Positions 53,132 to 61,305 of a stretch of 64,000 nt of DNA are shown here, one piece after another. Positions within the stretch are counted from its first letter, which is position 1. Every line of letters begins with the position of its first letter. The translations under genes and the position numbers were made by a program. The notes beneath the pieces were generated by a model. The model had not been told where the DNA came from and ran no database searches. It saw only the letters and a program-made list of their open reading frames with translations. The DNA lies in contig NZ_JHZY01000004.1 in NCBI RefSeq assembly GCF_000687915.1, positions 2,242,001 through 2,306,000 on the forward strand, in the 5' to 3' direction. The DNA is from Leeuwenhoekiella sp. MAR_2009_132. GTDB lineage: Bacteria; Bacteroidota; Bacteroidia; Flavobacteriales; Flavobacteriaceae.

Positions 53132-54301
53132 ATGAAAAATGTAAACTTTTCAGAAGAGCATGAGCTCTTTAGAGAAAGTCTTAGAGAATTTCTACAAAAG
53201 GAAGTTGTTCCTCATATTGAGAAATGGGAGAAGACAGGCCAGATAGAGCGTTTTATCTGGACAAAAATGGGAGAGATGGGTTATTTTGGCTTAGCCTCTC
53301 CTGAAGAATATGGCGGCCTGGATCTTGATATTTTTTATACGGTAATTTTTCTTGAAGAATTGCAACGTGTAAACAGTGGCGGTTTTGCTGCAGCAATGTG
53401 GGCTCACGCGTATTTAGCGATGACGCACTTAAAAGCTGAAGGTTCACCAGCTATTAAAGAAAAATATTTAACATCAAGTGTAACCGGAGAATTAATAGGG
53501 TGTCTGTGTATTACAGAACCATTTGGAGGATCTGATGTTGCTGGGATGCGAAGTACCGCTATTCTTAATGGAGATCATTATATTTTAAACGGATCCAAAA
53601 CTTTTATTACTAATGGCGTTTATTCAGATTATTTAATAGTAGCTGCTAAAACAGATCCTGAAAAAGGTAATAAAGGTCTTAGTATTTTTATAGTAGATAG
53701 AGACACACCAGGTATTAGTGCTACAAAACTTGACAAATTAGGATGGCGAGCGTCAGATACCGGTGAGATTGCTTTTAGTGATGTAAAAATCCCAAAAGAA
53801 AATCTTATGGGAGAAGAGAACAAAGGATTCTCATATATAATGCAGCATTTTGCTTTAGAGCGCCTTATAATGGGGGTTAATGCACATGCTCGTGCAGAGT
53901 ATGCATTAGACTATACAATGGGTTATATGGCAGAGCGTACAGCTTTTGGGAAAACCATAGATAAATTTCAAGCGCTTAGACATTCAGTAGCAGAAATGGC
54001 AAGTGAGATTGAAATGGTAAAATCTTTTAATTACACTATTGCTAATAGTCTGAATACAGGTGAATATGTGGTTAAAGAGGCAAGTATGTCTAAATTGCTT
54101 TCTACTAAAATAGCAGATGAAGTTATTTATAAATGTCTTCAAATGTTGGGAGGTTATGGTTATATGGAAGAATATCCATTAGCAAGAATGTTTAGAGATA
54201 GTAGGCTAGGGCCTATAGGAGGGGGTACATCTGAGATATTAAAAGAGATAATAGCTAAGATGATTATCGATAAAAAAGAATACAAGCCGGCAGCAAAATA
54301 G
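53132..54301 (+). CDS. Acyl-CoA dehydrogenase, isovaleryl/long-chain-type catalytic Glu
   Basis: A 389-residue FAD flavoenzyme of the acyl-CoA dehydrogenase family with N-terminal helical, middle beta (CITEPFGGSDVAGM) and C-terminal helical domains. The usual catalytic Glu position near the C-terminus is Gly (IGGGTSEI, Gly365). Instead Glu243 in FALERLIMG sits where isovaleryl- and long-chain acyl-CoA dehydrogenases keep their base, so the enzyme should be active. It probably serves branched-chain amino acid or fatty acid breakdown. It is monocistronic. Confidence 0.88.
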   Translation: MKNVNFSEEHELFRESLREFLQKEVVPHIEKWEKTGQIERFIWTKMGEMGYFGLASPEEYGGLDLDIFYTVIFLEELQRVNSGGFAAAMWAHAYLAMTHLKAEGSPAIKEKYLTSSVTGELIGCLCITEPFGGSDVAGMRSTAILNGDHYILNGSKTFITNGVYSDYLIVAAKTDPEKGNKGLSIFIVDRDTPGISATKLDKLGWRASDTGEIAFSDVKIPKENLMGEENKGFSYIMQHFALERLIMGVNAHARAEYALDYTMGYMAERTAFGKTIDKFQALRHSVAEMASEIEMVKSFNYTIANSLNTGEYVVKEASMSKLLSTKIADEVIYKCLQMLGGYGYMEEYPLARMFRDSRLGPIGGGTSEILKEIIAKMIIDKKEYKPAAK

Positions 54302-54330
54302 GTTGTTATAATATTTAAATAAAAACAGGC

Positions 54331-54360
54331 TTGTTAGTTTTAAAGTTTAGATTATATTTG
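54331..54360 (+). promoter_or_regulatory. Promoter of rpsU (-33/-7 type)
   Basis: TTG at 54331-54333, a 19-base spacer and TATATTTG at 54353-54360 form a near-ideal Bacteroidota promoter, about 45 bases before the rpsU start. Confidence 0.7.
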
Positions 54361-54390
54361 CAGCCTGTAAACTGAAAAGAATTTTAAAGA

Positions 54391-54398
54391 AAGGAGGT
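54391..54398 (+). promoter_or_regulatory. Strong Shine-Dalgarno of rpsU
   Basis: AAGGAGGT ends seven bases before the ATG, a near-perfect complement of the 16S 3' end. Other genes in the window lack such a sequence. In Flavobacterium, ribosomes normally hide the anti-Shine-Dalgarno with S21, S18 and S6, and rpsU is reported to respond to free S21 level through such a site. Confidence 0.8.
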
Positions 54399-54404
54399 AC
54401 CACT

Positions 54405-54599
54405 ATGTTAATTATACCAGTAAAAGACGGAGAAAATATCGATAGAGCGCTGAAGCGTTTTAAAAGAAAATTTGATAGAACGGGAACAATGCGTAAGCTG
54501 CGTGATCGTCAAGCTTTCACTAAGCCTTCTGTTTCTAGAAGACGTGAGATTCAAAAAGCTTCTTATATTCAAGGACTTCGCGATCAAGAGAATATTTAA
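54405..54599 (+). CDS. rpsU: 30S ribosomal protein S21
   Basis: A 64-residue bS21 protein (MLIIPVKDGENIDRALKRFK...) rich in Arg/Lys, with the conserved LRDRQAFTKPS middle. It binds the small-subunit platform near the 16S 3' end. In Bacteroidota it helps occlude the anti-Shine-Dalgarno. It has its own promoter, an unusually strong ribosome binding site and a terminator, so it is an independently regulated unit; the likely mode is autoregulation by S21-lacking ribosomes. Confidence 0.95.
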   Translation: MLIIPVKDGENIDRALKRFKRKFDRTGTMRKLRDRQAFTKPSVSRRREIQKASYIQGLRDQENI

Positions 54600-54670
54600 T
54601 AATTTCCGTCTGTAAGATTTTATTCTTACATAGGATTATTAACAGAGAGACTAACCCTCTTTCACAAAAT

Positions 54671-54706
54671 AAAAAATCCGTTAAGATTTATCTTAGCGGA
54701 TTTTTC
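54671..54706 (+). terminator. Intrinsic terminator of rpsU
   Basis: A stem of about 15 bp including one G-U pair (54672-54686 with 54691-54705, loop TTTA) is followed by T-rich sequence, about 70 bases after the rpsU stop. Confidence 0.8.
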
Positions 54707-54739
54707 TTGTTTTAGTATCTTTCTCTCCTTAAGTATATC

Positions 54740-55636
54740 ATGAACACAAAAGCCTTTTTAGATTATTTAGAATTTGAGTGTAATTACAGTTCGCATACAA
54801 TCTTGGCTTATAGTGGCGATATAAATGATTTCTTTCAATTTATAGCCATTCAATATGGTGTTGAAGATGCTAAAGATGTTGTTTATTCTTATGTTAGAGC
54901 CTATGTCGCGCATCTTTCGGAAAGGGATTTAACTCACAGGAGTATTAATAGAAAAATAGCCTCGTTAAAGGCGTATTTTAAATTTCTACAAAAAATAGGT
55001 GATGTTGAAATTTCGCCATTGGCAAAACATAAATCTTTAAAAATAAAAAAAGAGATTCAGATTCCGTTTTCTCAAAGTGAAGTTAATGCTGTTCTCCAGG
55101 GTTTAGGTGAAGCAGATGATTTTAAATCAATCAGAGATTTTACAATAATAACGCTCTTTTATGCTACTGGAATGCGTAGAAGTGAATTAATAAATTTGAA
55201 ACTTTCTGATATAGATTTTTCAACGGGCACAATTAAAGTACTTGGTAAAAGAAATAAAGAGCGATTAATACCTTTAATAAATTGGCTGGAGAATATTTTA
55301 AAAAAATATTTAAGTGTAAGGTTAGTAAGCTGGGGTTCAGTTGATTTGCCTTATTTGTTACTTACAGATAAGGGCGATAAATTGTATGAAACCTTTGTTT
55401 ACCGAATTATAAATCGCTACTTTAGTGAAGCGTCTAAAAAAACAAAAACGAGTCCTCATATGCTTAGGCATACATTTGCAACTCATTTGCTTAATAATGG
55501 CGCAGATTTAAATGCTGTAAAAGAATTGTTAGGGCATTCTAGTCTGGCTGCAACTCAAGTTTATACACACTCAAGTATTGCAGAACTAGGTAAGGTTTAT
55601 AAAAATGCACATCCTCGCAATATTAAAAAGCAGTAA
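54740..55636 (+). CDS. xerC: Tyrosine recombinase XerC
   Basis: A 298-residue site-specific tyrosine recombinase with an N-terminal SAM-like core-binding domain (about 1-95) and a catalytic domain. All active-site residues are present: Arg146, Lys170, His240, Arg243, His266 and Tyr275 (HMLRHTFATHL, LGHSSLAATQVYTH). Length and position between rpsU and hpf match the chromosome-dimer-resolution XerC/XerD of Bacteroidota rather than a mobile-element integrase; C versus D cannot be told with certainty. It is followed 36 bases later by hpf. Confidence 0.88.
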   Translation: MNTKAFLDYLEFECNYSSHTILAYSGDINDFFQFIAIQYGVEDAKDVVYSYVRAYVAHLSERDLTHRSINRKIASLKAYFKFLQKIGDVEISPLAKHKSLKIKKEIQIPFSQSEVNAVLQGLGEADDFKSIRDFTIITLFYATGMRRSELINLKLSDIDFSTGTIKVLGKRNKERLIPLINWLENILKKYLSVRLVSWGSVDLPYLLLTDKGDKLYETFVYRIINRYFSEASKKTKTSPHMLRHTFATHLLNNGADLNAVKELLGHSSLAATQVYTHSSIAELGKVYKNAHPRNIKKQ

Positions 55637-55672
55637 TTTATTTCTAAATAAGTAACTTTTAAACCCAAACCT

Positions 55673-55975
55673 ATGAAAGTAAATGTTCAAACCCCAAACT
55701 TTGTAGCAGATCAAAAATTGATCAATTTTATTCAAAAGAAGATGGATAAGCTCGAACAATTTCACGATCAGATAATTTATGCTGATATTTTTTTAAAAGT
55801 TCAGAAAACTAGTGGTAGGGATAACAAAATTGTAGAAATTTTACTGAGTATTCCCGGTAACGAGTTGATTGTTAAAAAACAAGCTAAGTCTTTCGAGGAA
55901 GGTGCTTATAATTGTGCGAGCTCTTTAGAGCGTTTATTAATTAGAAATAAGGAAAAAAATAGAGCAGTTGCGTAA
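55673..55975 (+). CDS. hpf: Ribosome hibernation-promoting factor (short HPF/RaiA family)
   Basis: A 100-residue beta-alpha-beta-beta-beta-alpha protein of the HPF/RaiA family. It binds the small subunit at the decoding centre to inactivate ribosomes in stationary phase. The conserved early helix (LINFIQKKMDKLEQF) and basic second helix (EGAYNCASSLERLLIRNKEK) are present. It is the short form, without the dimerisation tail of long HPF. It is downstream of xerC on the same transcript and followed by the tRNA promoter. Confidence 0.88.
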   Translation: MKVNVQTPNFVADQKLINFIQKKMDKLEQFHDQIIYADIFLKVQKTSGRDNKIVEILLSIPGNELIVKKQAKSFEEGAYNCASSLERLLIRNKEKNRAVA

Positions 55976-55993
55976 AAAAAAATGAAAAAAGGT

Positions 55994-56023
55994 TTTGTCA
56001 ATCTAAAATTTGTTTTACATTTG
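55994..56023 (+). promoter_or_regulatory. Promoter of the tRNA-tuf operon
   Basis: TTTG at 55994-55997, an 18-base spacer and TACATTTG at 56016-56023: the best -33/-7 match in the window, about 50 bases before tRNA-Thr. Confidence 0.75.
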
Positions 56024-56024
56024 C

Positions 56025-56050
56025 ACTCCGTTAGAAATAGCGGAGTTTTT
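56025..56050 (+). terminator. Terminator-like hairpin overlapping the tRNA promoter start site
   Basis: ACTCCG (56025-56030) pairs with CGGAGT (56041-56046), ten-base loop, then six T. It can end hpf transcripts. Because the tRNA transcript should start near 56030, it would not contain the full left arm. Confidence 0.5.
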
Positions 56051-56072
56051 TACACTTGAAAAAGTAATAAAA

Positions 56073-56146
56073 GCCGATGTAGCTCAGCTGGCTAGAGCAG
56101 CTGATTTGTAATCAGCAGGTCGTGGGTTCGAGTCCCTCCATCGGCT
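56073..56146 (+). tRNA. tRNA-Thr (anticodon TGT)
   Basis: A 74-base cloverleaf: acceptor GCCGATG/CATCGGC, D arm AGCTCAGCTGGCTAGAGC, anticodon stem GCTGA/TCAGC with loop TTTGTAA, T arm with GGTTCGAGTCC. CCA is not encoded. Confidence 0.95.
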
Positions 56147-56240
56147 CTTTTAAAACTAAGTTTTTTAATTCTCTTAGGATTTATTAAACTTGCGCTAAGC
56201 GCGGTAAAAGCGTTTTTTGAAATATTGATTTACCAATATT

Positions 56241-56323
56241 GGGGAGATACTCAAGCGGCCAACGAGGACAGACTGTAACTCTGTTGTTTTACGACTTCGC
56301 AGGTTCGAATCCTGCTCTCCCCA
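56241..56323 (+). tRNA. tRNA-Tyr (anticodon GTA)
   Basis: An 83-base class II tRNA: acceptor GGGGAGA/TCTCCCC, anticodon stem ACAGA/TCTGT with loop CTGTAAC, a long variable arm, and T arm AGGTTCGAATCCT. Discriminator A; CCA not encoded. Confidence 0.95.
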
Positions 56324-56361
56324 CATTTAATGCAAAACTTTTAATTTATTTAAAAGTTTAT

Positions 56362-56434
56362 GCGGGAGTAGCTCAGTTGGTAGAGCGTCAGCCTTCCAAG
56401 CTGAATGTCGCCGGTTCGAACCCGGTCTCCCGCT
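56362..56434 (+). tRNA. tRNA-Gly (anticodon TCC)
   Basis: A 73-base cloverleaf: acceptor GCGGGAG/CTCCCGC, D arm AGCTCAGTTGGTAGAGC, anticodon loop CTTCCAA, T arm CCGGTTCGAACCCGG. Discriminator T. Confidence 0.95.
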
Positions 56435-56612
56435 CTAAGTTGTGATTGATTAAATTAATCACAATTAAAATTGAAGAATATTTTTCAATTTTTATTAAAC
56501 CAAATCTGATAGGCTTTGGTTGTAGTCATTTATGGCTTTTATGAGCCCTTTAGCTGAGAAGGTCAGCCCTGGGTAATTCAGACTTCGGTCTTGTTTATAG
56601 GGTATATTCTAA
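56435..56612 (+). other. Hairpin-rich spacer between tRNA-Gly and tRNA-Thr
   Basis: This 178-base spacer holds six simple hairpins in series: 56440-56464 (8 bp), 56467-56492 (9 bp), 56498-56521 (7 bp), 56534-56547 (4 bp), 56553-56567 (GCTGA/TCAGC) and 56580-56591 (AGAC-TTCG-GTCT tetraloop). It has no tRNA fold and no open frame of note. It may be a processing or stability region, or contain an unannotated RNA. Confidence 0.55.
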
Positions 56613-56684
56613 GCCGACGTAGCTCAGGGGTAGAGCGTTTCCTTGGTAAGGAAGAGGCCACGGGTTCAAATCCCGTCGTTGGCT
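56613..56684 (+). tRNA. tRNA-Thr (anticodon GGT)
   Basis: A 72-base cloverleaf: acceptor GCCGACG/CGTTGGC (one G-U pair), D arm AGCTCAGGGGTAGAGC, anticodon loop TTGGTAA, T arm CGGGTTCAAATCCCG. It is a second Thr isoacceptor. Confidence 0.95.
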
Positions 56685-56708
56685 CAATAGCAGTCGCTGC
56701 TAATTAAA

Positions 56709-56735
56709 CGAGTGTATTTTTACGCTCGGTTTTTT
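56709..56735 (+). terminator. Terminator/attenuator between tRNA-Thr and tuf
   Basis: CGAGTGT (56709-56715) pairs with ACGCTCG (56722-56728, one G-U), followed by six T. It probably reduces tRNA transcript read-through into tuf. Confidence 0.65.
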
Positions 56736-56822
56736 GCGTTTAGTAAAGAATCTATAATCAGCGTGTCAGGTAAGTTTAAAAATTAAACACTAATAATAAC
56801 TAAGATTAAAATTATTTAAATC

Positions 56823-58007
56823 ATGGCAAAGGCAACATTTGATCGTTCCAAACCTCACTTAAATATTGGTACTATAGGGCACGTTGACCACGGTAAAACT
56901 ACCTTAACTGCTGCTATTACTACTGTACTTGCTAACGCAGGTCTTTCTGAAATGAGAAGTTTTGACTCTATTGACAACGCTCCTGAGGAAAAAGAAAGAG
57001 GTATTACTATTAACACTTCACACGTAGAATATTCTACAGCTAACCGTCACTATGCTCACGTTGACTGTCCAGGTCACGCGGATTATGTTAAGAACATGGT
57101 AACTGGTGCTGCTCAAATGGATGGTGCTATTCTTGTTGTTGCTGCAACAGATGGTCCTATGCCACAAACTCGTGAGCACATCCTTTTAGGTCGTCAGGTA
57201 GGTATTCCTCGTATCGTTGTATTCATGAATAAAGTGGATATGGTTGATGATGAAGAATTACTTGAATTAGTAGAAATGGAAGTAAGAGATCTTCTTAGTT
57301 TCTATGACTATGATGGTGATAATGGTCCTGTTGTACAAGGTTCTGCTTTAGGTGCTTTAAATGGTGAGCAAGTATGGGTTGATAAAGTTATGGAGCTTAT
57401 GGAAGCTGTAGATAGCTGGATCGAACTTCCTGCTCGTGATGTTGATAAGCCTTTCTTAATGCCTATCGAAGATGTATTCTCTATTACTGGTCGTGGTACT
57501 GTTGCAACTGGTCGTATTGAAACAGGTGTAGCTAATACTGGAGATCCTGTTGAGATTATTGGTATGGGTGCTGAAAAACTTACTTCTACTATTACTGGGG
57601 TTGAAATGTTCCGTAAAATATTAGATAGAGGTGAAGCTGGTGATAACGTAGGTATCCTTTTAAGAGGTATTGAAAAATCACAAATAACTAGAGGTATGGT
57701 TATTGTGAAGCCAGGTTCTGTTAAGCCACACGCTAAGTTTAAGGCAGAGGTTTATATCTTGAAAAAAGAAGAAGGTGGTCGTCACACTCCATTCCATAAT
57801 AACTACCGTCCACAGTTCTACGTTCGTACTACTGATGTAACTGGTAACATTGCTCTTCCAGAAGGAGTAGAGATGGTAATGCCAGGAGATAACTTAACAA
57901 TTACTGTAGAGTTAATTCAGCCAATCGCTATGAGTGTAGGTCTACGTTTCGCTATCCGTGAAGGTGGTAGAACTGTAGGTGCTGGTCAGGTAACTGAAAT
58001 ATTATAG
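56823..58007 (+). CDS. tuf: Elongation factor Tu
   Basis: A 394-residue translational GTPase that delivers aminoacyl-tRNA to the ribosome. G1 [10 protein letters not shown] (about 18-27), G2 RGITI, G3 DCPGHADYV (about 80), G4 NKVD and G5 SAL are intact, followed by domains 2 and 3 ending in GAGQVTEIL. Length is standard. Codon use is strongly biased, as for a highly expressed gene. It sits between tRNA-Thr and tRNA-Trp, the usual Bacteroidota order. It has no Shine-Dalgarno but an A-rich leader. Confidence 0.98.
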   Translation: MAKATFDRSKPHLNIGTIGHVDHGKTTLTAAITTVLANAGLSEMRSFDSIDNAPEEKERGITINTSHVEYSTANRHYAHVDCPGHADYVKNMVTGAAQMDGAILVVAATDGPMPQTREHILLGRQVGIPRIVVFMNKVDMVDDEELLELVEMEVRDLLSFYDYDGDNGPVVQGSALGALNGEQVWVDKVMELMEAVDSWIELPARDVDKPFLMPIEDVFSITGRGTVATGRIETGVANTGDPVEIIGMGAEKLTSTITGVEMFRKILDRGEAGDNVGILLRGIEKSQITRGMVIVKPGSVKPHAKFKAEVYILKKEEGGRHTPFHNNYRPQFYVRTTDVTGNIALPEGVEMVMPGDNLTITVELIQPIAMSVGLRFAIREGGRTVGAGQVTEIL

Positions 58008-58034
58008 TAATTACGGATTATAATTTATAAGATT

Positions 58035-58066
58035 AAGGCGTCCGTTTCTACGGATGCCTTGATTTT
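58035..58066 (+). terminator. Terminator after tuf
   Basis: A 10-bp stem (58035-58044 with 58051-58060, one G-U) is followed by GATTTTTATT, about 27 bases after the tuf stop and before tRNA-Trp. Confidence 0.75.
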
Positions 58067-58103
58067 TATTAAGAGGATAGGAGTTGATTTTATTCTTTTA
58101 AAT

Positions 58104-58176
58104 ACGGGCTTAGCTCAGTTGGTAGAGCACTGGTCTCCAAAACCAGGTGTCGGGAGTTCGAGCCTCTCAGCCCGTG
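58104..58176 (+). tRNA. tRNA-Trp (anticodon CCA)
   Basis: A 73-base cloverleaf: acceptor ACGGGCT/AGCCCGT, D arm AGCTCAGTTGGTAGAGC, anticodon stem CTGGT/ACCAG with loop CTCCAAA, T arm GGGAGTTCGAGCCTC. Discriminator G. Placed between tuf and secE as in most bacteria of this phylum. Confidence 0.95.
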
Positions 58177-58285
58177 CAAAATCATTAGAAATTTAGAGCA
58201 TTTTTTAATGAAATTTAAGCTATCGTAATATAATAGCGGTAGTTAGTTTAAAAGGTATAAAGCCTTATAAATCACAAATAATAAT

Positions 58286-58483
58286 ATGGCTGGATTAATT
58301 AATTACATTCAAGAGTCTTATAACGAATTGAAAAATCACGTAACCTGGACTCCACTTTCTGAGGCACAACGTTTAACTGTTGTGGTTGCTGTTTTTACAA
58401 TAGTTTTTTCGTTAGCGATTTGGGGTGTTGATACTGTTTTTAGTAGAGCTATCAAGGCATATTTTAATCTGGTAGGAGCTTAA
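58286..58483 (+). CDS. secE: Preprotein translocase subunit SecE
   Basis: A 65-residue single-helix SecE. The amphipathic segment (INYIQESYNELKNHVTWTPL) lies on the cytoplasmic face and one transmembrane helix (about 35-58) clamps SecY. This short form is standard outside Proteobacteria. It ends 10 bases before nusG, in the conserved secE-nusG-rplK order. Confidence 0.93.
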   Translation: MAGLINYIQESYNELKNHVTWTPLSEAQRLTVVVAVFTIVFSLAIWGVDTVFSRAIKAYFNLVGA

Positions 58484-58493
58484 AACAATCACA

Positions 58494-59054
58494 ATGGCTA
58501 TAGCAAACAATACCAAAGATAAAGACTGGTACGTGGTAAGGGCCGTAAGTGGTCAAGAAAATAAAGTAAAGGGTTATATAGAACAGGAAATTTCTAGATT
58601 CAACCTTGAAGATTACATTGAGCAAGTACTCGTTCCTACAGAGAAAGTAATTCAAATTCGTAACGGAAAGAAAATTAATAAGGAGCGTGTTTATTTTCCT
58701 GGTTACATAATGATTCACGCAAATCTTGGTGGTGAGGTGACTCACATGATAAAATCTATAAATGGAGTTATCGGCTTTCTGGGTGAGACTAAAGGAGGAG
58801 ATCCTGTGCCACTTAGAATTTCTGAGGTTAATAGAATGCTAGGTAAAGTAGATGAGTTATCTGTTAAATCTGACAGTGTAGCTATTCCTTTTGTAATAGG
58901 AGAAACGGTAAAAGTAATTGATGGTCCTTTTAATGGCTTCAATGGTACTGTTGAGAAAGTGAATGAAGAAAAACGTAAGCTTGAAGTTATGGTTAAGATT
59001 TTCGGAAGAAAAACACCATTAGAATTGAGTTACATGCAAGTTGAGAAAGTATAA
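58494..59054 (+). CDS. nusG: Transcription termination/antitermination factor NusG
   Basis: A 186-residue NusG: the NGN domain begins WYVVRAVSGQENKVKGYIE, and a C-terminal KOW domain has VKVIDGPFNGFNGTVEKV. It binds RNA polymerase and couples transcription to Rho or the ribosome. Length and gene order (secE upstream, rplK downstream) are typical. Confidence 0.96.
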   Translation: MAIANNTKDKDWYVVRAVSGQENKVKGYIEQEISRFNLEDYIEQVLVPTEKVIQIRNGKKINKERVYFPGYIMIHANLGGEVTHMIKSINGVIGFLGETKGGDPVPLRISEVNRMLGKVDELSVKSDSVAIPFVIGETVKVIDGPFNGFNGTVEKVNEEKRKLEVMVKIFGRKTPLELSYMQVEKV

Positions 59055-59123
59055 GTGTTACACATATATTAGATATTGTTCTACTGCTTCCACTAAAGAA
59101 CGTATCAAACTAAATTTTTAAAA

Positions 59124-59561
59124 ATGGCAAAAGAAATAAGTAAGGTTGTTAAGTTGCAAGTTAAGGGAGGTGCTGCAAACCCTTCCCCACCTGTTGGACC
59201 AGCTTTAGGTGCTGCCGGAGTTAACATCATGGAGTTCTGTAAGCAGTTTAATGCTAGAACACAAGATAAGGCCGGTAAAATATTGCCTGTAGCTATCACT
59301 GTTTACGGTGATAAGTCTTTTGACTTTGTGGTAAAAACACCACCAGCTGCCATCCAATTAATGGAAGCAGCTAAGATCAAAGGAGGTTCTGGTGAGCCTA
59401 ACCGTAAAAAAGTTGCTAGCGTAACATGGGATCAAATTAAAGCTATCTCAGAAGACAAGATGCCAGACTTAAACGCTTTTACAATTGAAAGCGCAATGAA
59501 GATGGTTGCAGGTACTGCAAGGTCTATGGGAATAACTGTAAAAGGACAAGCTCCTTTTTAA
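59124..59561 (+). CDS. rplK: 50S ribosomal protein L11
   Basis: A 145-residue uL11 with the proline-rich N-terminal domain ([20 protein letters not shown]) and the C-terminal 23S-binding domain ([12 protein letters not shown]). It forms the GTPase-associated centre. It starts 69 bases after nusG and lies 21 bases before rplA. Confidence 0.97.
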   Translation: MAKEISKVVKLQVKGGAANPSPPVGPALGAAGVNIMEFCKQFNARTQDKAGKILPVAITVYGDKSFDFVVKTPPAAIQLMEAAKIKGGSGEPNRKKVASVTWDQIKAISEDKMPDLNAFTIESAMKMVAGTARSMGITVKGQAPF

Positions 59562-59582
59562 CATCCAAAAAAGCAATTTAAA

Positions 59583-60281
59583 ATGGCAAAAGTAACAAAA
59601 AAGCAAAAAGAGGCTCGCGCTAAAGTAGACAGTAGTTCTACTTATACATTAGCCGAAGCATCTGCTTTAATAAAAGAAGTAAGCAAAGTTAATTTTGATC
59701 CTTCTGTTGATTTGGCTGTACGTCTTAACGTAGATCCACGTAAAGCGAACCAAATGGTTCGTGGTGTGGTAACGCTTCCTCATGGAACTGGTAAAGATGT
59801 TAAGGTTCTTGCTCTGGTAACTCCAGATAAAGAAGCAGAAGCTAAAGAAGCTGGAGCTGACTTTGTAGGTCTTGATGAATATCTTGAGAAAATTAAAAAC
59901 GGTTGGACAGATGTTGATGTTATCATCACTATGCCAAGTGTTATGGGTAAATTAGGTCCATTAGGACGTGTATTAGGTCCTCGTGGTTTAATGCCTAACC
60001 CAAAAACTGGTACTGTAACTATGGATGTAGCAAAAGCTGTATCTGATGTGAAAGCTGGTAAAATAGATTTTAAGGTTGATAAGACTGGTATTGTACATGC
60101 TGCTATAGGTAAGGCATCTTTTGATGCTGAAAAAATAGCTGATAATGCAAGAGAATTGATAACCACATTAGTAAAATTGAAACCTACTGCAGCAAAAGGT
60201 GTTTATATAAAAAGCATCTTTATGTCTAGTACTATGAGTCCTAGCGTTCAAGTAGATTCAAAACGTTTTGCTGAGCAGTAA
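59583..60281 (+). CDS. rplA: 50S ribosomal protein L1
   Basis: A 232-residue uL1 of the L1 stalk, with [19 protein letters not shown] conserved. In other bacteria L1 represses its own operon by binding an mRNA mimic of its 23S site; I did not identify that site here. It is 10 bases before rplJ. Confidence 0.97.
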   Translation: MAKVTKKQKEARAKVDSSSTYTLAEASALIKEVSKVNFDPSVDLAVRLNVDPRKANQMVRGVVTLPHGTGKDVKVLALVTPDKEAEAKEAGADFVGLDEYLEKIKNGWTDVDVIITMPSVMGKLGPLGRVLGPRGLMPNPKTGTVTMDVAKAVSDVKAGKIDFKVDKTGIVHAAIGKASFDAEKIADNARELITTLVKLKPTAAKGVYIKSIFMSSTMSPSVQVDSKRFAEQ

Positions 60282-60291
60282 AAGTTAAATT

Positions 60292-60813
60292 ATGACAAGA
60301 GAAGAAAAATCACAAGTAATAGAAGATTTGACTGCGCAGTTAGCTGATAGTGCTCATATATATTTAGCAGATATTTCTGGCTTAAATGCAGAAAGTACTT
60401 CTAGATTAAGAAGAGCTTGCTTTAAAGCAAACGTTAAGCTAGCCGTGGTTAAAAATACATTGCTTGCAAAGGCAATGGAAAGTTCAGATAAAGATTTTGG
60501 TGAATTACCTTCTATCTTAAAAGGTAATACATCTATAATGCTTGCTGAAACAGGAAATGCACCAGCAAAGGTAATCAAAGAATTTCGTAAGAAATCTAAA
60601 AAACCTTTACTTAAAGGAGCATTTATAGAAGAAGCGATTTACATAGGTGATGATCAATTAGATGCTCTAGTTGATATTAAATCTAAGGAAGAGCTTGTAG
60701 GAGAGATTATAGGTCTTCTTCAATCACCTGCTAAGAATGTAATTGGCGCTCTTAAGTCAGGAGGTCAAACAATCGCAGGTCTTCTTAAGACTCTTTCTGA
60801 GAAGGAAGGTTAA
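60292..60813 (+). CDS. rplJ: 50S ribosomal protein L10
   Basis: A 173-residue uL10, the base of the L7/L12 stalk: an N-terminal 23S-binding domain (LADISGLNAESTSRLRRACF) and a C-terminal helix that binds L12 dimers (ALKSGGQTIAGLLKTLSEKE). It precedes rplL by 56 bases. Confidence 0.97.
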   Translation: MTREEKSQVIEDLTAQLADSAHIYLADISGLNAESTSRLRRACFKANVKLAVVKNTLLAKAMESSDKDFGELPSILKGNTSIMLAETGNAPAKVIKEFRKKSKKPLLKGAFIEEAIYIGDDQLDALVDIKSKEELVGEIIGLLQSPAKNVIGALKSGGQTIAGLLKTLSEKEG

Positions 60814-60869
60814 TAATTACGTACGCACAAATAATAATAATAGAATAATTTTTTTTTAAAACGATAGAA

Positions 60870-61244
60870 ATGGCAGATTTAAAAGATTTCGCAGAACAAC
60901 TAGTTAACTTAACTGTAAAAGAAGTAAATGAGTTAGCTACTATTTTAAAAGACGAGTATGGTATCGAGCCTGCAGCAGCTGCTGTATCTATGGCTGGTCC
61001 TGCTGGTGGTGGTGAGGATGCCGCTGAAGAGCAAACAGAATTTAATGTAATTCTTAAGGCAGCTGGTGGTTCTAAACTTGCAGTAGTAAAATTAGTTAAA
61101 GAATTAACTGGTGCTGGTCTTAAAGAAGCAAAAGAATTAGTTGACAATGCTCCTAGTCCAATAAAAGAAGGTATCGCTAAAGATGAAGCTGAAGCTATTA
61201 AAGCTCAGTTAGAAGAAGCTGGTGCTGAAGTTGAGCTTAAGTAA
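60870..61244 (+). CDS. rplL: 50S ribosomal protein L7/L12
   Basis: A 124-residue bL12: helical N-terminal dimerisation domain, an Ala/Gly-rich hinge (about 34-52) and the C-terminal factor-binding domain ([20 protein letters not shown]). It recruits translational GTPases. It is followed by a large hairpin before rpoB. Confidence 0.97.
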   Translation: MADLKDFAEQLVNLTVKEVNELATILKDEYGIEPAAAAVSMAGPAGGGEDAAEEQTEFNVILKAAGGSKLAVVKLVKELTGAGLKEAKELVDNAPSPIKEGIAKDEAEAIKAQLEEAGAEVELK

Positions 61245-61266
61245 GCTTAGCATTTATAATTACAAG

Positions 61267-61305
61267 GGTTTAGGTCTTTTCGATTTGTCGAAATAGACCT
61301 AAACC
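61267..61305 (+). promoter_or_regulatory. Large hairpin in the rplL-rpoB gap
   Basis: GGTTTAGGTCT (61267-61277) pairs with AGACCTAAACC (61295-61305), and inside it TTTCG pairs with CGAAA, giving a 16-bp stem with one bulged base and a small loop. No T-tract follows. By position it parallels the attenuator and RNase III site between rplL and rpoB in E. coli. Confidence 0.7.

Noticed and set aside
54740..55636. Integrase of a mobile element
   Set aside because: The recombinase sits between rpsU and hpf with no attachment-site repeats or cargo; it fits housekeeping XerC/D.
56239..56445. Open reading frame of 68 codons across tRNA-Tyr and tRNA-Gly
   Set aside because: It lies entirely over two well-folded tRNA genes and their spacer; coding is a by-product.
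56545..56595. TPP riboswitch (CTGAGA and GGGTAAT present)
   Set aside because: The ACCTGA core and outer stems are missing and it lies inside a tRNA operon, not before a thiamine gene.
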